Of a stretch of 35,679 nt of DNA, positions 1 to 7,979 are shown piece after piece. Each line of letters begins with the position of its first letter. The first letter of the stretch is position 1. The notes below the pieces were generated by a model. The model made no database searches. It saw only the letters and a list, made by a program, of their open reading frames with translations, and was not told the DNA's origin. A program made the position numbers and the translations under genes. The stretch is from Methyloversatilis sp. (GTDB lineage Bacteria > Pseudomonadota > Gammaproteobacteria > Burkholderiales > Rhodocyclaceae), in the NCBI GenBank assembly GCA_017984755.1, contig JAGNYW010000027.1, positions 1-35,679 on the forward strand, read 5' to 3'.

Positions 1-118
1 GTGTGTGGACTGAGCAATGTCTTGAGGGCCTGCAGGCGATCGGTTCGCGACATCGGGAGATAAGCTCCTCGACATGCGGTGCGGGACAGTCGTCCGGATT
101 GCGCCATTGCTCCTCGGT

Positions 119-135
119 GTATATCCTGTATATAC
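119..135. promoter_or_regulatory. Palindromic candidate operator of vapBC
   Basis: GTATAT, five bases, ATATAC form a perfect inverted repeat ending 23 bases before the antitoxin start. AbrB/MazE-fold antitoxins usually bind such AT-rich palindromes over their own promoter, alone or in complex with the toxin. The AT-rich core could also supply the -10 region. The site is read directly from the sequence; its operator role is inferred from position and family. Confidence 0.5.
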
Positions 136-158
136 GTTGTCGTCGGCAGAGGCCCATC

Positions 159-419
159 ATGCGAACCCGTATCTTCAAAAGTGGTAATTCGCTCGCCGTG
201 CGCATTCCGAAAGAAATGGCGATCGCCGGGGTGTCGGAAGAGGTCGAGATCGAGCGCGTCGGCAATACGCTGGTGCTGCGACCTGCGCAGAGGCAGTCTC
301 TGGCCGATCTCCACGAAATTCTCGCGTCCTTCCCGAAGAGCTTCATGGCGGAGGATCGCGAGTTTCATGAAGAGCGCGATCGCGACCGGGACATTGCCGC
401 TCCGTCTGCAAAGGTTTAG
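159..419 (+). CDS. vapB: VapB-type antitoxin (AbrB/MazE fold)
   Basis: Eighty-six-residue antitoxin of the SpoVT/AbrB class. The N-terminal half carries the swapped-hairpin DNA-binding signature: RIFKSGNSLAVRIPKE followed by a short acidic strand and VLRP. The charged C-terminal tail (HEERDRDRD) is the part expected to wrap and block the toxin's PIN active site. I chose ATG 159 because the family starts at this MRTRIFKSGN segment; a longer in-frame reading adds 52 residues with no family likeness. The toxin gene begins two bases after the stop, so the pair is co-transcribed, and the palindrome just upstream suggests autorepression. It could also be called a generic AbrB-type addiction antitoxin; the VapB label follows from its partner. 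Confidence 0.88.
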   Translation: MRTRIFKSGNSLAVRIPKEMAIAGVSEEVEIERVGNTLVLRPAQRQSLADLHEILASFPKSFMAEDREFHEERDRDRDIAAPSAKV

Positions 420-421
420 CC

Positions 422-835
422 GTGACCTGGATGATCGATACGAACATCTGCATCGATCTGATGGCGCGACAACCGCCGCAGGTGGTGTCCCGCTTCCAGC
501 GGGCCAGTGTCGGTGACATCGTGATTTCGGTGGTCACGTATGCCGAGTTGTGTCACGGCGTGGAACGCTGTCAAGGCGAGGATCGCGATCTCGCCGCAGC
601 CAGCTTGCGGCGCTTCACGGAGCGCGTTCCCGTGCTGGCGTTCGATGAAGGCGCCGCCGAACGTTATGGCGCACTTGCCGCTGCTGTTCGTGACCGTCGG
701 CGCGACGCGCTCGACCGGCTGATCGCCGCTCACGCCGTTGGCGCAGGCGCGACGCTGGTGACCAACAACGAGGCTGACTTTGCAGGCTACCCCGGGTTGG
801 TGGTTGAAAACTGGATGCGCGAATCCGGTGCGTGA
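422..835 (+). CDS. vapC: VapC-type PIN-domain ribonuclease toxin
   Basis: 137-residue PIN-domain toxin, a Mg2+-dependent ribonuclease of the VapC/FitB group; known members cut tRNA or rRNA when freed from the antitoxin. The acidic active-site set is present: D6 in IDTN, E42 in YAELCHG, D98 in LDRLIAAHA and D119 in TNNEADF. The C-terminal segment GLVVENW is typical of the family. The start is GTG 422, two bases after the antitoxin stop; ATG at 431 is an alternative that would remove part of the first strand. Length and residues look intact, so the toxin should be active. The RNA target cannot be told from sequence. Confidence 0.9.
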   Translation: MTWMIDTNICIDLMARQPPQVVSRFQRASVGDIVISVVTYAELCHGVERCQGEDRDLAAASLRRFTERVPVLAFDEGAAERYGALAAAVRDRRRDALDRLIAAHAVGAGATLVTNNEADFAGYPGLVVENWMRESGA

Positions 836-912
836 TTCCGGTGCATCATGCCGGCGCATGACCTGCGCCCCCTGACAATGAACGCTGCCCCCGACGGGCA
901 GCCAGCGCTTTC

Positions 913-926
913 GCATATATATATGC
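913..926. repeat. AT-rich perfect palindrome before the methyltransferase
   Basis: GCATATATATATGC is a perfect 14-base palindrome in otherwise GC-rich DNA, 27 bases before the TTG start of the next gene. It lies in the 118-base gap after vapC. It could be a regulator site or part of a promoter (TATATA as -10 element). No factor can be assigned. Confidence 0.4.
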
Positions 927-953
927 ACAACAGACTGATCCGGACCCCGAACC

Positions 954-2090
954 TTGACTGATTCACGACTTGTATTCACCGAAGGCGACGCAGAGAAAAG
1001 CCTGCGCTGGCAATCCGAAGCGGGTTCGCCGCCGCCGAAGCGTGTCATCGTGGCCGACGACACGCTGAGCGGTGACAGTGCCTTCCGGCTGGCCAGCGAA
1101 GGCACGGGCCTGCTGTGGCGCAGCGATTTCCAGAATGCGCGGCAATTGCTGCAGGCCCTGGCGCGGCGCGTCGATCGCAAGCCGCGCAAGCCGCCGGCGA
1201 CGATGCGCGATGCCTTCAACCAGTACCGTCTGGCGCAGTCGCAGCGTGCCCGCACGCTGGGCATGCTGCTCATTCCGTTCGAAGCCGGTCATGTGATTCC
1301 GCTGCGCCGCGCGCCGGATGTGGCGGAAGCCTGCACGCAGGCGCATGGCGAGGCGACCGAGCCTTATGCCAGTTCGCTGCGCGAGCTGCTGGGCATCATC
1401 AGCGCCTATGAATGGCGCAGGAACGGCGTCGAGGTGCCGGCGCTGGGCGCGCGCATTCACCCGCACTACGGCGTGTTTTCGCCGGTGCGCGGCGAATATG
1501 TCGATCTGGTCGCGAAGGCGCCACTGCCGGCGGCGCAGAAAACCGATGCGACGGCGTTCGACATCGGCACCGGTACCGGCGTGCTGGCGGCGGTGCTGGC
1601 GAAACGCGGCTTCACCAAAGTCATCGCGACGGATCAGGACCCGCGGGCGCTGGCCTGTGCCCGCGACAACGTCGAGCGGCTGGGCCTGCAGGCGCAGATC
1701 GACGTGGTCAGCACCGACCTGTTTCCGCCGGGGCGTGCGCCGCTGGTGGTGTGCAATCCGCCCTGGCTGCCGGCGCGCCCCGCCTCGCCGCTGGAACACG
1801 CGGTGTATGACCCGGACAGCCGCATGGTGCGCGGCTTTCTGGCCGGGCTGGCGGATCACCTGTCGCCGGGCGGCGAGGGCTGGCTCATCCTGTCGGATTT
1901 CGCCGAACATCTCGGCCTGCGTACGCGCGACGAGCTGAATGCATGGATCGACGCGGCCGGGCTCAAGGTGCTGGGCCGGCTCGATGCCAAGCCACGCCAC
2001 CCGAAGGCGGCCGACGAAACCGACCCGCTGCACGCCGCGCGGGCGGCCGAGGTGACGACGCTGTGGCGGCTCAGGGCGCGCGGCGACTGA
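954..2090 (+). CDS. Class I SAM-dependent methyltransferase with NPPW motif
   Basis: 378-residue protein with a poorly recognised N-terminal domain (about 1-170) and a Rossmann methyltransferase domain. The SAM-binding loop is DIGTGTGV at 203-210. ATDQD, some 20 residues later, is the acidic end of strand 2. The N/D-PP-W/Y substrate motif is NPPW at 268-271. This motif is typical of methyltransferases acting on planar nitrogen in nucleobases or glutamine side chains (RsmC/RlmG, HemK/PrmC, 'methyltransferase small' families). The start must be TTG 954 or lie further inside, because an in-frame TGA sits at 936. No strong ribosome-binding site is visible before it. The gene stands alone. The substrate is not determinable; a ribosomal RNA or release-factor-like target is the family-based guess. 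Confidence 0.8.
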   Translation: MTDSRLVFTEGDAEKSLRWQSEAGSPPPKRVIVADDTLSGDSAFRLASEGTGLLWRSDFQNARQLLQALARRVDRKPRKPPATMRDAFNQYRLAQSQRARTLGMLLIPFEAGHVIPLRRAPDVAEACTQAHGEATEPYASSLRELLGIISAYEWRRNGVEVPALGARIHPHYGVFSPVRGEYVDLVAKAPLPAAQKTDATAFDIGTGTGVLAAVLAKRGFTKVIATDQDPRALACARDNVERLGLQAQIDVVSTDLFPPGRAPLVVCNPPWLPARPASPLEHAVYDPDSRMVRGFLAGLADHLSPGGEGWLILSDFAEHLGLRTRDELNAWIDAAGLKVLGRLDAKPRHPKAADETDPLHAARAAEVTTLWRLRARGD

Positions 2091-2109
2091 GGCTGCGAAC
2101 GCCGGGCGC

Positions 2110-2355
2110 TCAGCGCACGGCCAGCCAGACCAGCGTGCCCAGTACGAGATTGACCAGGATGGCGGCGAACAGGCCGCCGAGCAGGAAGTGCTGCGGGCCG
2201 AGCCCTTCCGTGGTGGTCTGGATCATGCGCGCGCGCCCGATGCCGGTGAAGGTGAGCAGGATGATCTTCAGCGCGCGCAGGGCGCCGCGCAGCAGCGGTA
2301 TGTTCTGGTCCGACACATCGTCTCCGGCTTGAGTGGCGCTTGAGTGACCGTTCAT
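2110..2355 (-). CDS. DUF2970 small membrane protein
   Basis: Eighty-one-residue protein matching my recollection of DUF2970, a short family found mostly in betaproteobacteria. An amphipathic stretch LRGALRALKIILLTFTGIG is followed by RARM and a single C-terminal membrane helix of about 20 residues ending the protein (LGGLFAAILVNLVLGTLVWL). I chose the internal ATG at 2355 rather than the codon at 2415 because family members begin close to the amphipathic stretch. The function is unknown. It runs convergent with the methyltransferase (19-base gap) and divergent from the DUF2157-like gene. Confidence 0.75.
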   Translation of the reverse strand: MNGHSSATQAGDDVSDQNIPLLRGALRALKIILLTFTGIGRARMIQTTTEGLGPQHFLLGGLFAAILVNLVLGTLVWLAVR

Positions 2356-2435
2356 TGTGCCCGACGCCGGCGCCCGCGAAGCGCGTATCGACAGGCGTGG
2401 CATGATGCCGGCCATGCCATGCGGGATATTTCCAG

Positions 2436-3512
2436 ATGAACGATGACCTGTCGCGCGCCGACGCGCAGCAGCGTGCCGACGACATCCACGTGTTCCGGCG
2501 CGAACTGGCCCGGCTGGAACGCGACGGTGTGCTGACGCTTGACGCCACCGCGCAGCAGGCGGTGCGATCGCATCACGACGGCCTGCTGGCGCAGCTGTCG
2601 CACAGCCATGACGTCGATGTCAGCGCGCAGGCGCGACAGCTGTCGCTCGGTCTGCGCATCGCGTCCTTCCTGGGCGCGCTCGCGCTTTCGGCCAGCGTGT
2701 TCTTCCTGTTCCGGCAGTTCTGGGCGCTGTTCGCCGAACCGCTGCAGGTGGCGCTGCTGATGTCGGCATCGCTGCTCAGCCTCGGCGCGACGGTGTGGCT
2801 GCAGGGCCGGGATGATTCGGCCTATTTCACCAAGCTGGCGGCGATGGTGGCGTTTGCCTGTTTCGTGCTGAATCTGGCGTTGCTGGGCGACACCTTCAAC
2901 ATCACGCCGTCGGACAAGGCGCTGCTGCCCTGGGCGGCGTTCGCGCTGCTGCTGGCGTACGCGTGCGGGTTGCGTCTGCTGCTGGTGGCCGGGCTGCTGT
3001 GCGTGACCGCGTTCGTCGCGGCGCGCGTCGGGGCGTGGTCCGGCATGTACTGGCTGAGCGTGGGCGAGCGCCCGGAGAATTTCTTTCCCGTGGCGTGTGC
3101 GATGTTCATGCTGCCGGCGCTGGTGAGCCATCGCCACCACGCCGGCTTCGACGCGACCTGGCGGCTGATGGGGCTGCTCGCCTTCTTCCTGCCGGTGCTG
3201 GTGCTCGGCCACTGGGGACGCGGCAGCTACCTGACGTTCGACGTCGCGTTCATCGAAGGCTTCTACCAGGTGGCCGGACTGGTTGCCGCCGCCCTGCTGG
3301 CGTGGCTGGGCGCCCGGCGCGGCTGGCCGGAGGTGATGAACACCGCGGTCGTGTTCTTCGTGGTGTTCCTCTACACGAAGTTCTTCGACTGGTGGTGGGA
3401 GACGATGCCGAAGTACCTGTTCTTCTTCGTGCTGGGCCTGTCGGCGCTGCTGGTCATTCTGGTGCTCCGGCGGCTGCGCGCCGCCGCCGTCTTGCCGCGG
3501 GGGCAGTCATGA
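2436..3512 (+). CDS. DUF2157-like polytopic membrane protein
   Basis: 358-residue inner-membrane protein. A soluble N-terminal segment of about 75 residues contains the helical LERDGVLT-type start seen in DUF2157 proteins. About nine hydrophobic helices follow to the C-terminus. No catalytic motif is visible. The last four bases (ATGA) overlap the start of the next gene, so the two are translationally coupled and probably act together in the membrane. A DUF2157/DUF4401-type protein followed by a single-pass partner is a recurring arrangement, but neither has a known role. Family assignment is from general resemblance, not a search. Confidence 0.7.
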   Translation: MNDDLSRADAQQRADDIHVFRRELARLERDGVLTLDATAQQAVRSHHDGLLAQLSHSHDVDVSAQARQLSLGLRIASFLGALALSASVFFLFRQFWALFAEPLQVALLMSASLLSLGATVWLQGRDDSAYFTKLAAMVAFACFVLNLALLGDTFNITPSDKALLPWAAFALLLAYACGLRLLLVAGLLCVTAFVAARVGAWSGMYWLSVGERPENFFPVACAMFMLPALVSHRHHAGFDATWRLMGLLAFFLPVLVLGHWGRGSYLTFDVAFIEGFYQVAGLVAAALLAWLGARRGWPEVMNTAVVFFVVFLYTKFFDWWWETMPKYLFFFVLGLSALLVILVLRRLRAAAVLPRGQS

Positions 3513-4375
3513 GGTCGGGAATCATGAAGGGGGCGCGGCGCAGGCTGCTGTTCGCCGGGGTTGCGCTCATTCTGGCGGTGAACGCCTTCGTGCTCGGCGG
3601 TGTGGCGTGGAACCGTTCGGGCGAGCCGGACAGTCTGCTCACCCTGAGTCAGCGTGAATTGCAGCTGCCCTACGAGTCCGCGATGCTGGGCGACAGCAGC
3701 GGCCTGTCGCTGGTGTTGCTGTGGCGCGTACCGGCAGCGCCGAAGGACGACGGTTTCTACGATTCGCCCATGGGGAGTTACGGCGGCTCGCCGGTCTGGC
3801 TCGATGCCGACAAGCTGCGTGCGCTCGGCTTCGACCTGCCGCGCAGCGCGGACGACCGCCGGCGTCAGGCCGCGCGCGAGGTGTTCGTGGTGCTCGAACT
3901 GGCGGGTCCGGCGCACGCCAGGGCGTTGGAGCAGGCGCAGCGCCGGATCGAGCGGCTGGAACGGGCCACTGCTGCAGCCGATGACCCGAAGGCGCACGAA
4001 CAGGCCGTCAAGGCGGCGCAGGACAACCTGAAGAACGAACAGCAGCGCAATTCCCGCCTGTTCGCCATCGACGCCGGTCCGGACGCCGACGCGCTGCGCG
4101 CCCGCCATGCGGACCGCAGCCGCCATCTCATCGTGCGCGGCATGGTGCGGCCTTCGGTGACGCAGATCGGTGATCAGATCACTGTGTCGGGCTGGCTCGA
4201 TGCGCTGTCGATCGGCCGCATGTCGGTACCCCACCCCTTGCGCGACCTGGTGCTGGGGCTGGACCGCAGCACGGCGGGTGACGCGGCTACCGCGTTCGAG
4301 GCCGACGTGGCATGGGGCCGACGGCACGAGCCCTGGGTGATGGCGATCCGCGTTGCGCCGGTCGGCACGCCTTGA
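3509..4375 (+). CDS. DUF4824-like membrane-anchored protein
   Basis: 288-residue protein with one N-terminal membrane helix (about residues 10-30, LLFAGVALILAVNAFVLGGV) and a large periplasmic part. NRSGEPDSLLTLSQREL after the helix resembles the start of the DUF4824 family. A helical, Glu/Gln/Ala-rich segment (about 135-180) probably forms a coiled coil. The start ATG 3509 overlaps the preceding stop as ATGA. The second ATG at 3524 would also keep the membrane helix. The function is unknown; it is likely the partner of the polytopic protein encoded just before. The family call is from memory and moderate in strength. Confidence 0.65.
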   Translation: MRSGIMKGARRRLLFAGVALILAVNAFVLGGVAWNRSGEPDSLLTLSQRELQLPYESAMLGDSSGLSLVLLWRVPAAPKDDGFYDSPMGSYGGSPVWLDADKLRALGFDLPRSADDRRRQAAREVFVVLELAGPAHARALEQAQRRIERLERATAAADDPKAHEQAVKAAQDNLKNEQQRNSRLFAIDAGPDADALRARHADRSRHLIVRGMVRPSVTQIGDQITVSGWLDALSIGRMSVPHPLRDLVLGLDRSTAGDAATAFEADVAWGRRHEPWVMAIRVAPVGTP

Positions 4376-4390
4376 GCGGCTGCGCCTTCG

Positions 4391-5839
4391 CTACGGCGCG
4401 TCGCGTCCGGTCATGTCTCGCACGACGGTGACGCTGCAGTCCGATTCGGCCACCACGCGCGCCGACACGCTGCCCAGGAAACGGCGCATCGCCGAACTGC
4501 TGCGCGCCCCCATCACGATGTGATCGACGGCATTGCGCCGAGCGAATTCGACGATGGCGCTCGCCGGGTCGGGCGCCTCGAGTACCTGGTAGGTCACGCC
4601 GCCCCCCCGTTCCGGGTCGTCCAGATGCAGCGCCTGCACCAACGGCCGGGCCCAGTGCTTGAGTTGCACCAGCAGCTTCACGTGCACGCTTTCACCGGTC
4701 GGGTCGGTCAGCTCGTCCGGCCCGATGCGCCGCGTCTTCATCACCGTCACGCAGGCCAGCCGCGCCGGTCGGTCGTTCTGCAGGGCGCGCTGCAGCGTGT
4801 CGCGCAGCGCGTCCATGAGTCCGGGCGACGCGCCCGCGACATCGACGGCGGCCATCACGATGGTGTGCCCGGCGGTTTTCGAGGCGTCGCCGGTCCGTGC
4901 GGCGGGTTTTCTGCCGACTGCCGCGAAGCGGCGGCGCAGCGTGTCCATGCGTCCGGCCGGTTGGGTACGCGCGGCGCGGGCACCGGGGATGACCTGTTCC
5001 GGATGGGTGAGGTCGAAGGCGAGCAGGGCGGCGCTGTCGTGGCGGCGTTCGGGATCGACTTCGAGGCAGCGCAGCACGATTTCCTGCAGCCAGGGCGGGC
5101 AGTCGGGTCGCAGCATGCGCGGCGGCAGCGGCTCGCGGTACAGCCGCTCGCGCAGGCCGCGCACGCTGTCCGGCTGACCGAACGGACGCTTGCCGGTCAG
5201 CATGAAATAGAGCATGACGCCCAGCGCGAACAGGTCGCTGCGCGGTTCGTCGCGTACGTGCTGCACCTGTTCCGGCGACATGTAGGGCCCGGTGCCGATG
5301 GGCAGCGTGAATTCCTCGTCCAGCAGATCCGGCAGATGGTCATGACGTGACAGGCCGAAATCGACCAGCACCGCAGTGCCGTCCGGCCGGAACAGGACAT
5401 TGCTCGGCTTCACGTCGAGGTGGATCAGGTGCTGGCGGTGCAGGTCATGCAGCGCCGTCGCCACGCGCGCGCCCACGCTGACCACTTCGTCTGCCGGCAG
5501 CGGCGCGTGATCGAGGCGCGGGCGCACAGACGCTCCGCCGATCAGTTCCATCACGATGTAGGGGCAGGCGGTGAAGTCACCTTTCGCGATGAACTGGGGC
5601 ACATGCGCGCCGCGCAGCACCGGCATGATCATCTGCTCGACCTCGAAGCCGACGATGGTCGCAGGGTCTTCGCCGCCCTTGATGCGCGGCACCTTCATGA
5701 CCATCGGCAGCGCGTGCTCCGGGTGGGTGACGCGCCACAGGTTGGCCATGCCGCCCTGGTGCAGGTGCGCTTCCAGACGGAAGCCGTCGATCACGTGACC
5801 GACTGTCAGAGCGCCCGGGCGGAGTGGGGGAGGTGGCAC
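4391..5839 (-). CDS. Ser/Thr protein kinase fused to a universal stress protein domain
   Basis: 482-residue cytoplasmic fusion. Residues about 15-285 form a Hanks-type kinase with all key parts: glycine loop HQGGMANLW, K49 in MVMKV, H140-L-D142-V-K144-P-S-N147 catalytic loop, D160-F-G, SPE at 188-190 and D202 in the F helix. It should be active. Residues about 325-475 form a UspA domain, ending with the nucleotide-binding-like signature GARSSSAMRRFLGSVS. There is no membrane helix or PASTA repeat. The start is GTG 5839 directly after the TGA of the metallophosphoesterase gene (TGAGTG), so translation is coupled. Such kinase-USP fusions are known in betaproteobacteria. The kinase may signal stress read by the USP part; the substrate is unknown. 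Confidence 0.9.
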   Translation of the reverse strand: MPPPPLRPGALTVGHVIDGFRLEAHLHQGGMANLWRVTHPEHALPMVMKVPRIKGGEDPATIVGFEVEQMIMPVLRGAHVPQFIAKGDFTACPYIVMELIGGASVRPRLDHAPLPADEVVSVGARVATALHDLHRQHLIHLDVKPSNVLFRPDGTAVLVDFGLSRHDHLPDLLDEEFTLPIGTGPYMSPEQVQHVRDEPRSDLFALGVMLYFMLTGKRPFGQPDSVRGLRERLYREPLPPRMLRPDCPPWLQEIVLRCLEVDPERRHDSAALLAFDLTHPEQVIPGARAARTQPAGRMDTLRRRFAAVGRKPAARTGDASKTAGHTIVMAAVDVAGASPGLMDALRDTLQRALQNDRPARLACVTVMKTRRIGPDELTDPTGESVHVKLLVQLKHWARPLVQALHLDDPERGGGVTYQVLEAPDPASAIVEFARRNAVDHIVMGARSSSAMRRFLGSVSARVVAESDCSVTVVRDMTGRDAP

Positions 5840-6583
5840 TCAGCGACCCACTTTCAGACGTTCGCCCAGACGCGGCGGCAGGCCGGCTGCAATGATCCTG
5901 GCCGCCGCCGCATCGTGGTCGTAGGGCACGCGCTGGAACGTGAGCAGCGCCTGCGCGGGTTCGAACAGCGCCCAGCAGGCGGCCGGATTGCCGTCGCGCG
6001 GCTGGCCGGCGGAACCGGGCAGCACGAACCACTGCCGGTGGGTGGGTACCGGAATGCCGATGCCGGGGGTGGGCGTGAAGCTCGCAATCTTGCCGAGACC
6101 GGACAGGTTGTAGAGCTGGGGTTCATGCACGTGGCCGGCGAAGGTGTAGGGCAGGGCGGTGGCGTGCAGGCTCTGCATGGCTTCGGAACGGCTGGTCACG
6201 TATTCCCAGGCCTGCGGTGCGTAGCCGTTGGCGTGCGCGAACAGGCTGTTGTAGCGCTCGACCGCGAACGGCAGCCGCGACAGGAAGGTGAGCTGATCGT
6301 CGTCGAGCTGGCTGCGGGTCCAGTTGATGACCTGCGTCGCGTCGCTGTTCATGCCTTCGCGCGGCCCCTGCACCACGGCTTCGTCGTGGTTGCCCCGGAT
6401 CGCGATGGCGCCTTCGGCCACCAGCGCACGTACCCGTTCGACCACCCAGTGCGGGTCGGCGCCATAGCCGACGAAGTCGCCCAGCAGTGCATAGCGGTCG
6501 GCTCCCTTCTGTTGCGCGTCGTCGAGGCAGGCCTCGAAGGCTTCGCGGTTGGCATGGATGTCGGTGATCAGCGCCAGCTTCAT
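5840..6583 (-). CDS. Calcineurin-like metallophosphoesterase
   Basis: 247-residue binuclear-metal phosphoesterase. The motif set is complete: D8-I-H10, GD at 35-36, GNHDE at 64-68, a histidine in FAHAN, and GHVHEPQ near two thirds. It resembles the YfcE/MJ0936 'metallophosphoesterase 2' group, whose members cleave phosphodiesters or phosphomonoesters; some relatives are protein phosphatases. It is the first gene of a two-gene unit, abutting the kinase-USP gene without a gap. A kinase next to a possible phosphatase suggests opposing partners, but this is inference, since the fold alone does not fix the substrate. Confidence 0.88.
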   Translation of the reverse strand: MKLALITDIHANREAFEACLDDAQQKGADRYALLGDFVGYGADPHWVVERVRALVAEGAIAIRGNHDEAVVQGPREGMNSDATQVINWTRSQLDDDQLTFLSRLPFAVERYNSLFAHANGYAPQAWEYVTSRSEAMQSLHATALPYTFAGHVHEPQLYNLSGLGKIASFTPTPGIGIPVPTHRQWFVLPGSAGQPRDGNPAACWALFEPAQALLTFQRVPYDHDAAAARIIAAGLPPRLGERLKVGR

Positions 6584-6714
6584 CGGAGCGGTGCTCCGGT
6601 GCGGCCGATGCGGGGGCTCGATCGGGGCAGGGCTGCAATGCTATTGTGTTGCCCGCCGCGGGCGGAAGTCCCGGTTGTCTTCATTCCGTTCTTCATTTCA
6701 TTCACTGATTTTTC

Positions 6715-7344
6715 ATGCGTACAGACGGTTGCATCACGTCCTGGAAGGACGACAAGGGTTTCGGTTTCATCAGGCCGGACGACGGCGGTGACGAGATATT
6801 CGCGCATGTCAGCGCCTTCGATATCGAAGGCCGGCGGCCGATGATAGGTGAGCGCGTGAGTTTTTCCATCGGCAAGGATCGTCGCGGCCGTCGCTGCGCG
6901 CAGGCGGTGACCCCGGCCGGCGTACCGGCGAGGGCTCGCGGGGTCGAGCCGCGCGGCGGCGATCGACCGGCGCAGTCGGGCAGCGCAGCGCTGTTCATCA
7001 TCCCCGCCTTTCTGCTGGTCATGCTGATTGCAGCCTGGGCGTGGCGCGTGCCGAGTGGCTGGTTTCTGCTCTACGCGGCACTCAGTGCGGTCACTTTCGG
7101 GCTGTACGCCGTCGACAAGGCGCAGGCGGCGCGCGACGGTTTTCGCGTGCCGGAGGCGAGGCTGCATCTGCTGGCGGTGGTGGGTGGCTGGCCGGGCGCG
7201 CTGCTGGCGCAGCAGTTCCTGCGTCACAAGTCGCTCAAACCGTCGTTCCGGCGGGCGTTCTGGGTCACCGTTTCGCTCAACTGGGGCGGTTTCCTGCTTC
7301 TCGCCAGCCCGCCTGGCCGCGAAATGATCGCGCGCATGATCTGA
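6715..7344 (+). CDS. Cold-shock domain / DUF1294 membrane protein
   Basis: 209-residue fusion. Residues 1-70 form a cold-shock OB fold with RNP1-like KGFGFIRP and RNP2-like EIFAHVSAF, which binds single-stranded nucleic acid. After a basic linker, residues about 85-200 carry three or four membrane helices of the DUF1294 type (FGLYAVDKAQA, then GGWPGALLAQQFLRHKS). The combination is common in proteobacteria but uncharacterised. It may tie RNA binding to the membrane. Start ATG 6715 lies downstream of a pyrimidine-rich leader with no clear Shine-Dalgarno sequence. The gene diverges from the phosphoesterase-kinase pair; the 131-base gap must hold both promoters. Confidence 0.88.
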   Translation: MRTDGCITSWKDDKGFGFIRPDDGGDEIFAHVSAFDIEGRRPMIGERVSFSIGKDRRGRRCAQAVTPAGVPARARGVEPRGGDRPAQSGSAALFIIPAFLLVMLIAAWAWRVPSGWFLLYAALSAVTFGLYAVDKAQAARDGFRVPEARLHLLAVVGGWPGALLAQQFLRHKSLKPSFRRAFWVTVSLNWGGFLLLASPPGREMIARMI

Positions 7345-7365
7345 GGCCCGGTCGGGCTGGCGGCG

Positions 7366-7956
7366 CTAGAACTTCACCAGCCGGACGCGCCTGAACCAGC
7401 CGCCGAACGCCGCGGCTTCGTCGCTTACCACGGTGAGCGGCACCTCGGGCAGCAGGTCTTCCAGCACCACATCGAGGCGTGTCGCGATGCGTCCGGCCAG
7501 CGGCGAAAGCAGCCGGCGAACAGGTGAAGCCCTGTCGGGCGACAGGAATTTGTCGAGCAGCAGCACGCCACCGCCGGGGCGTGTGACACGCGCGGCTTCG
7601 CGCAGGCAGGCCACGCTGTCGGGCACGACCGCGACGATCAGGTGCAGCACCACGCAATCGAAGCTTTCGTCGGCAAAGGGAAGGCGCATCGCGTCACCGC
7701 GGACCGGCTGATAATCCAGCCCGTCGGCACGCGGCAGGCTGCGCGACAGCATCGCGCGGTTGTAGTCCACGCCGGTGTAGCGGTGCCCCGGCGCGAGCAG
7801 TGGCAGATCGAGGCCGGTGCCGACGCCGCACAGCAGCACATCGGAGGGCGTCTTCGGCAGCGCACCCAGACTGGCACGGCGTGCGCCGCGCGACGCGACG
7901 TCGACCAGCCGGTCGTAGAGGGGAGCGATGCGGGTGTAGGAGCGGTCGAGTGACAC
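7366..7956 (-). CDS. Class I SAM-dependent methyltransferase (PmtA-like)
   Basis: 196-residue methyltransferase of the 'methyltransferase 11' type. SYTRIAPLYD at 6-15 and GVGTGLDLPLL at 44-54 (motif I) resemble phospholipid N-methyltransferases of the PmtA family and small ubiquinone/menaquinone-type methyltransferases. GDAMRLPFADESFDCVV is the motif II region and RPGGGVLLLDKF lies in motif III. It is convergent with the CSD-DUF1294 gene (21-base gap) and sits 23 bases downstream of apaG on the same strand, so it may be co-transcribed with it. The methyl acceptor is not determinable here. Confidence 0.78.
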   Translation of the reverse strand: MSLDRSYTRIAPLYDRLVDVASRGARRASLGALPKTPSDVLLCGVGTGLDLPLLAPGHRYTGVDYNRAMLSRSLPRADGLDYQPVRGDAMRLPFADESFDCVVLHLIVAVVPDSVACLREAARVTRPGGGVLLLDKFLSPDRASPVRRLLSPLAGRIATRLDVVLEDLLPEVPLTVVSDEAAAFGGWFRRVRLVKF

Positions 7957-7979
7957 GTGTGTCGCCGACGAAAGCGGAA

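Noticed and set aside
1-63. Open frame at the left edge ending in TAA at 61-63, possible C-terminus of an upstream gene
   Set aside because: Only 20 residues are visible and nothing is recognisable; the edge prevents a decision.
7346-7358. GCCCGGTCGGGC as a bidirectional terminator between convergent genes
   Set aside because: The loop would be only two bases and no T-tract follows on either strand.
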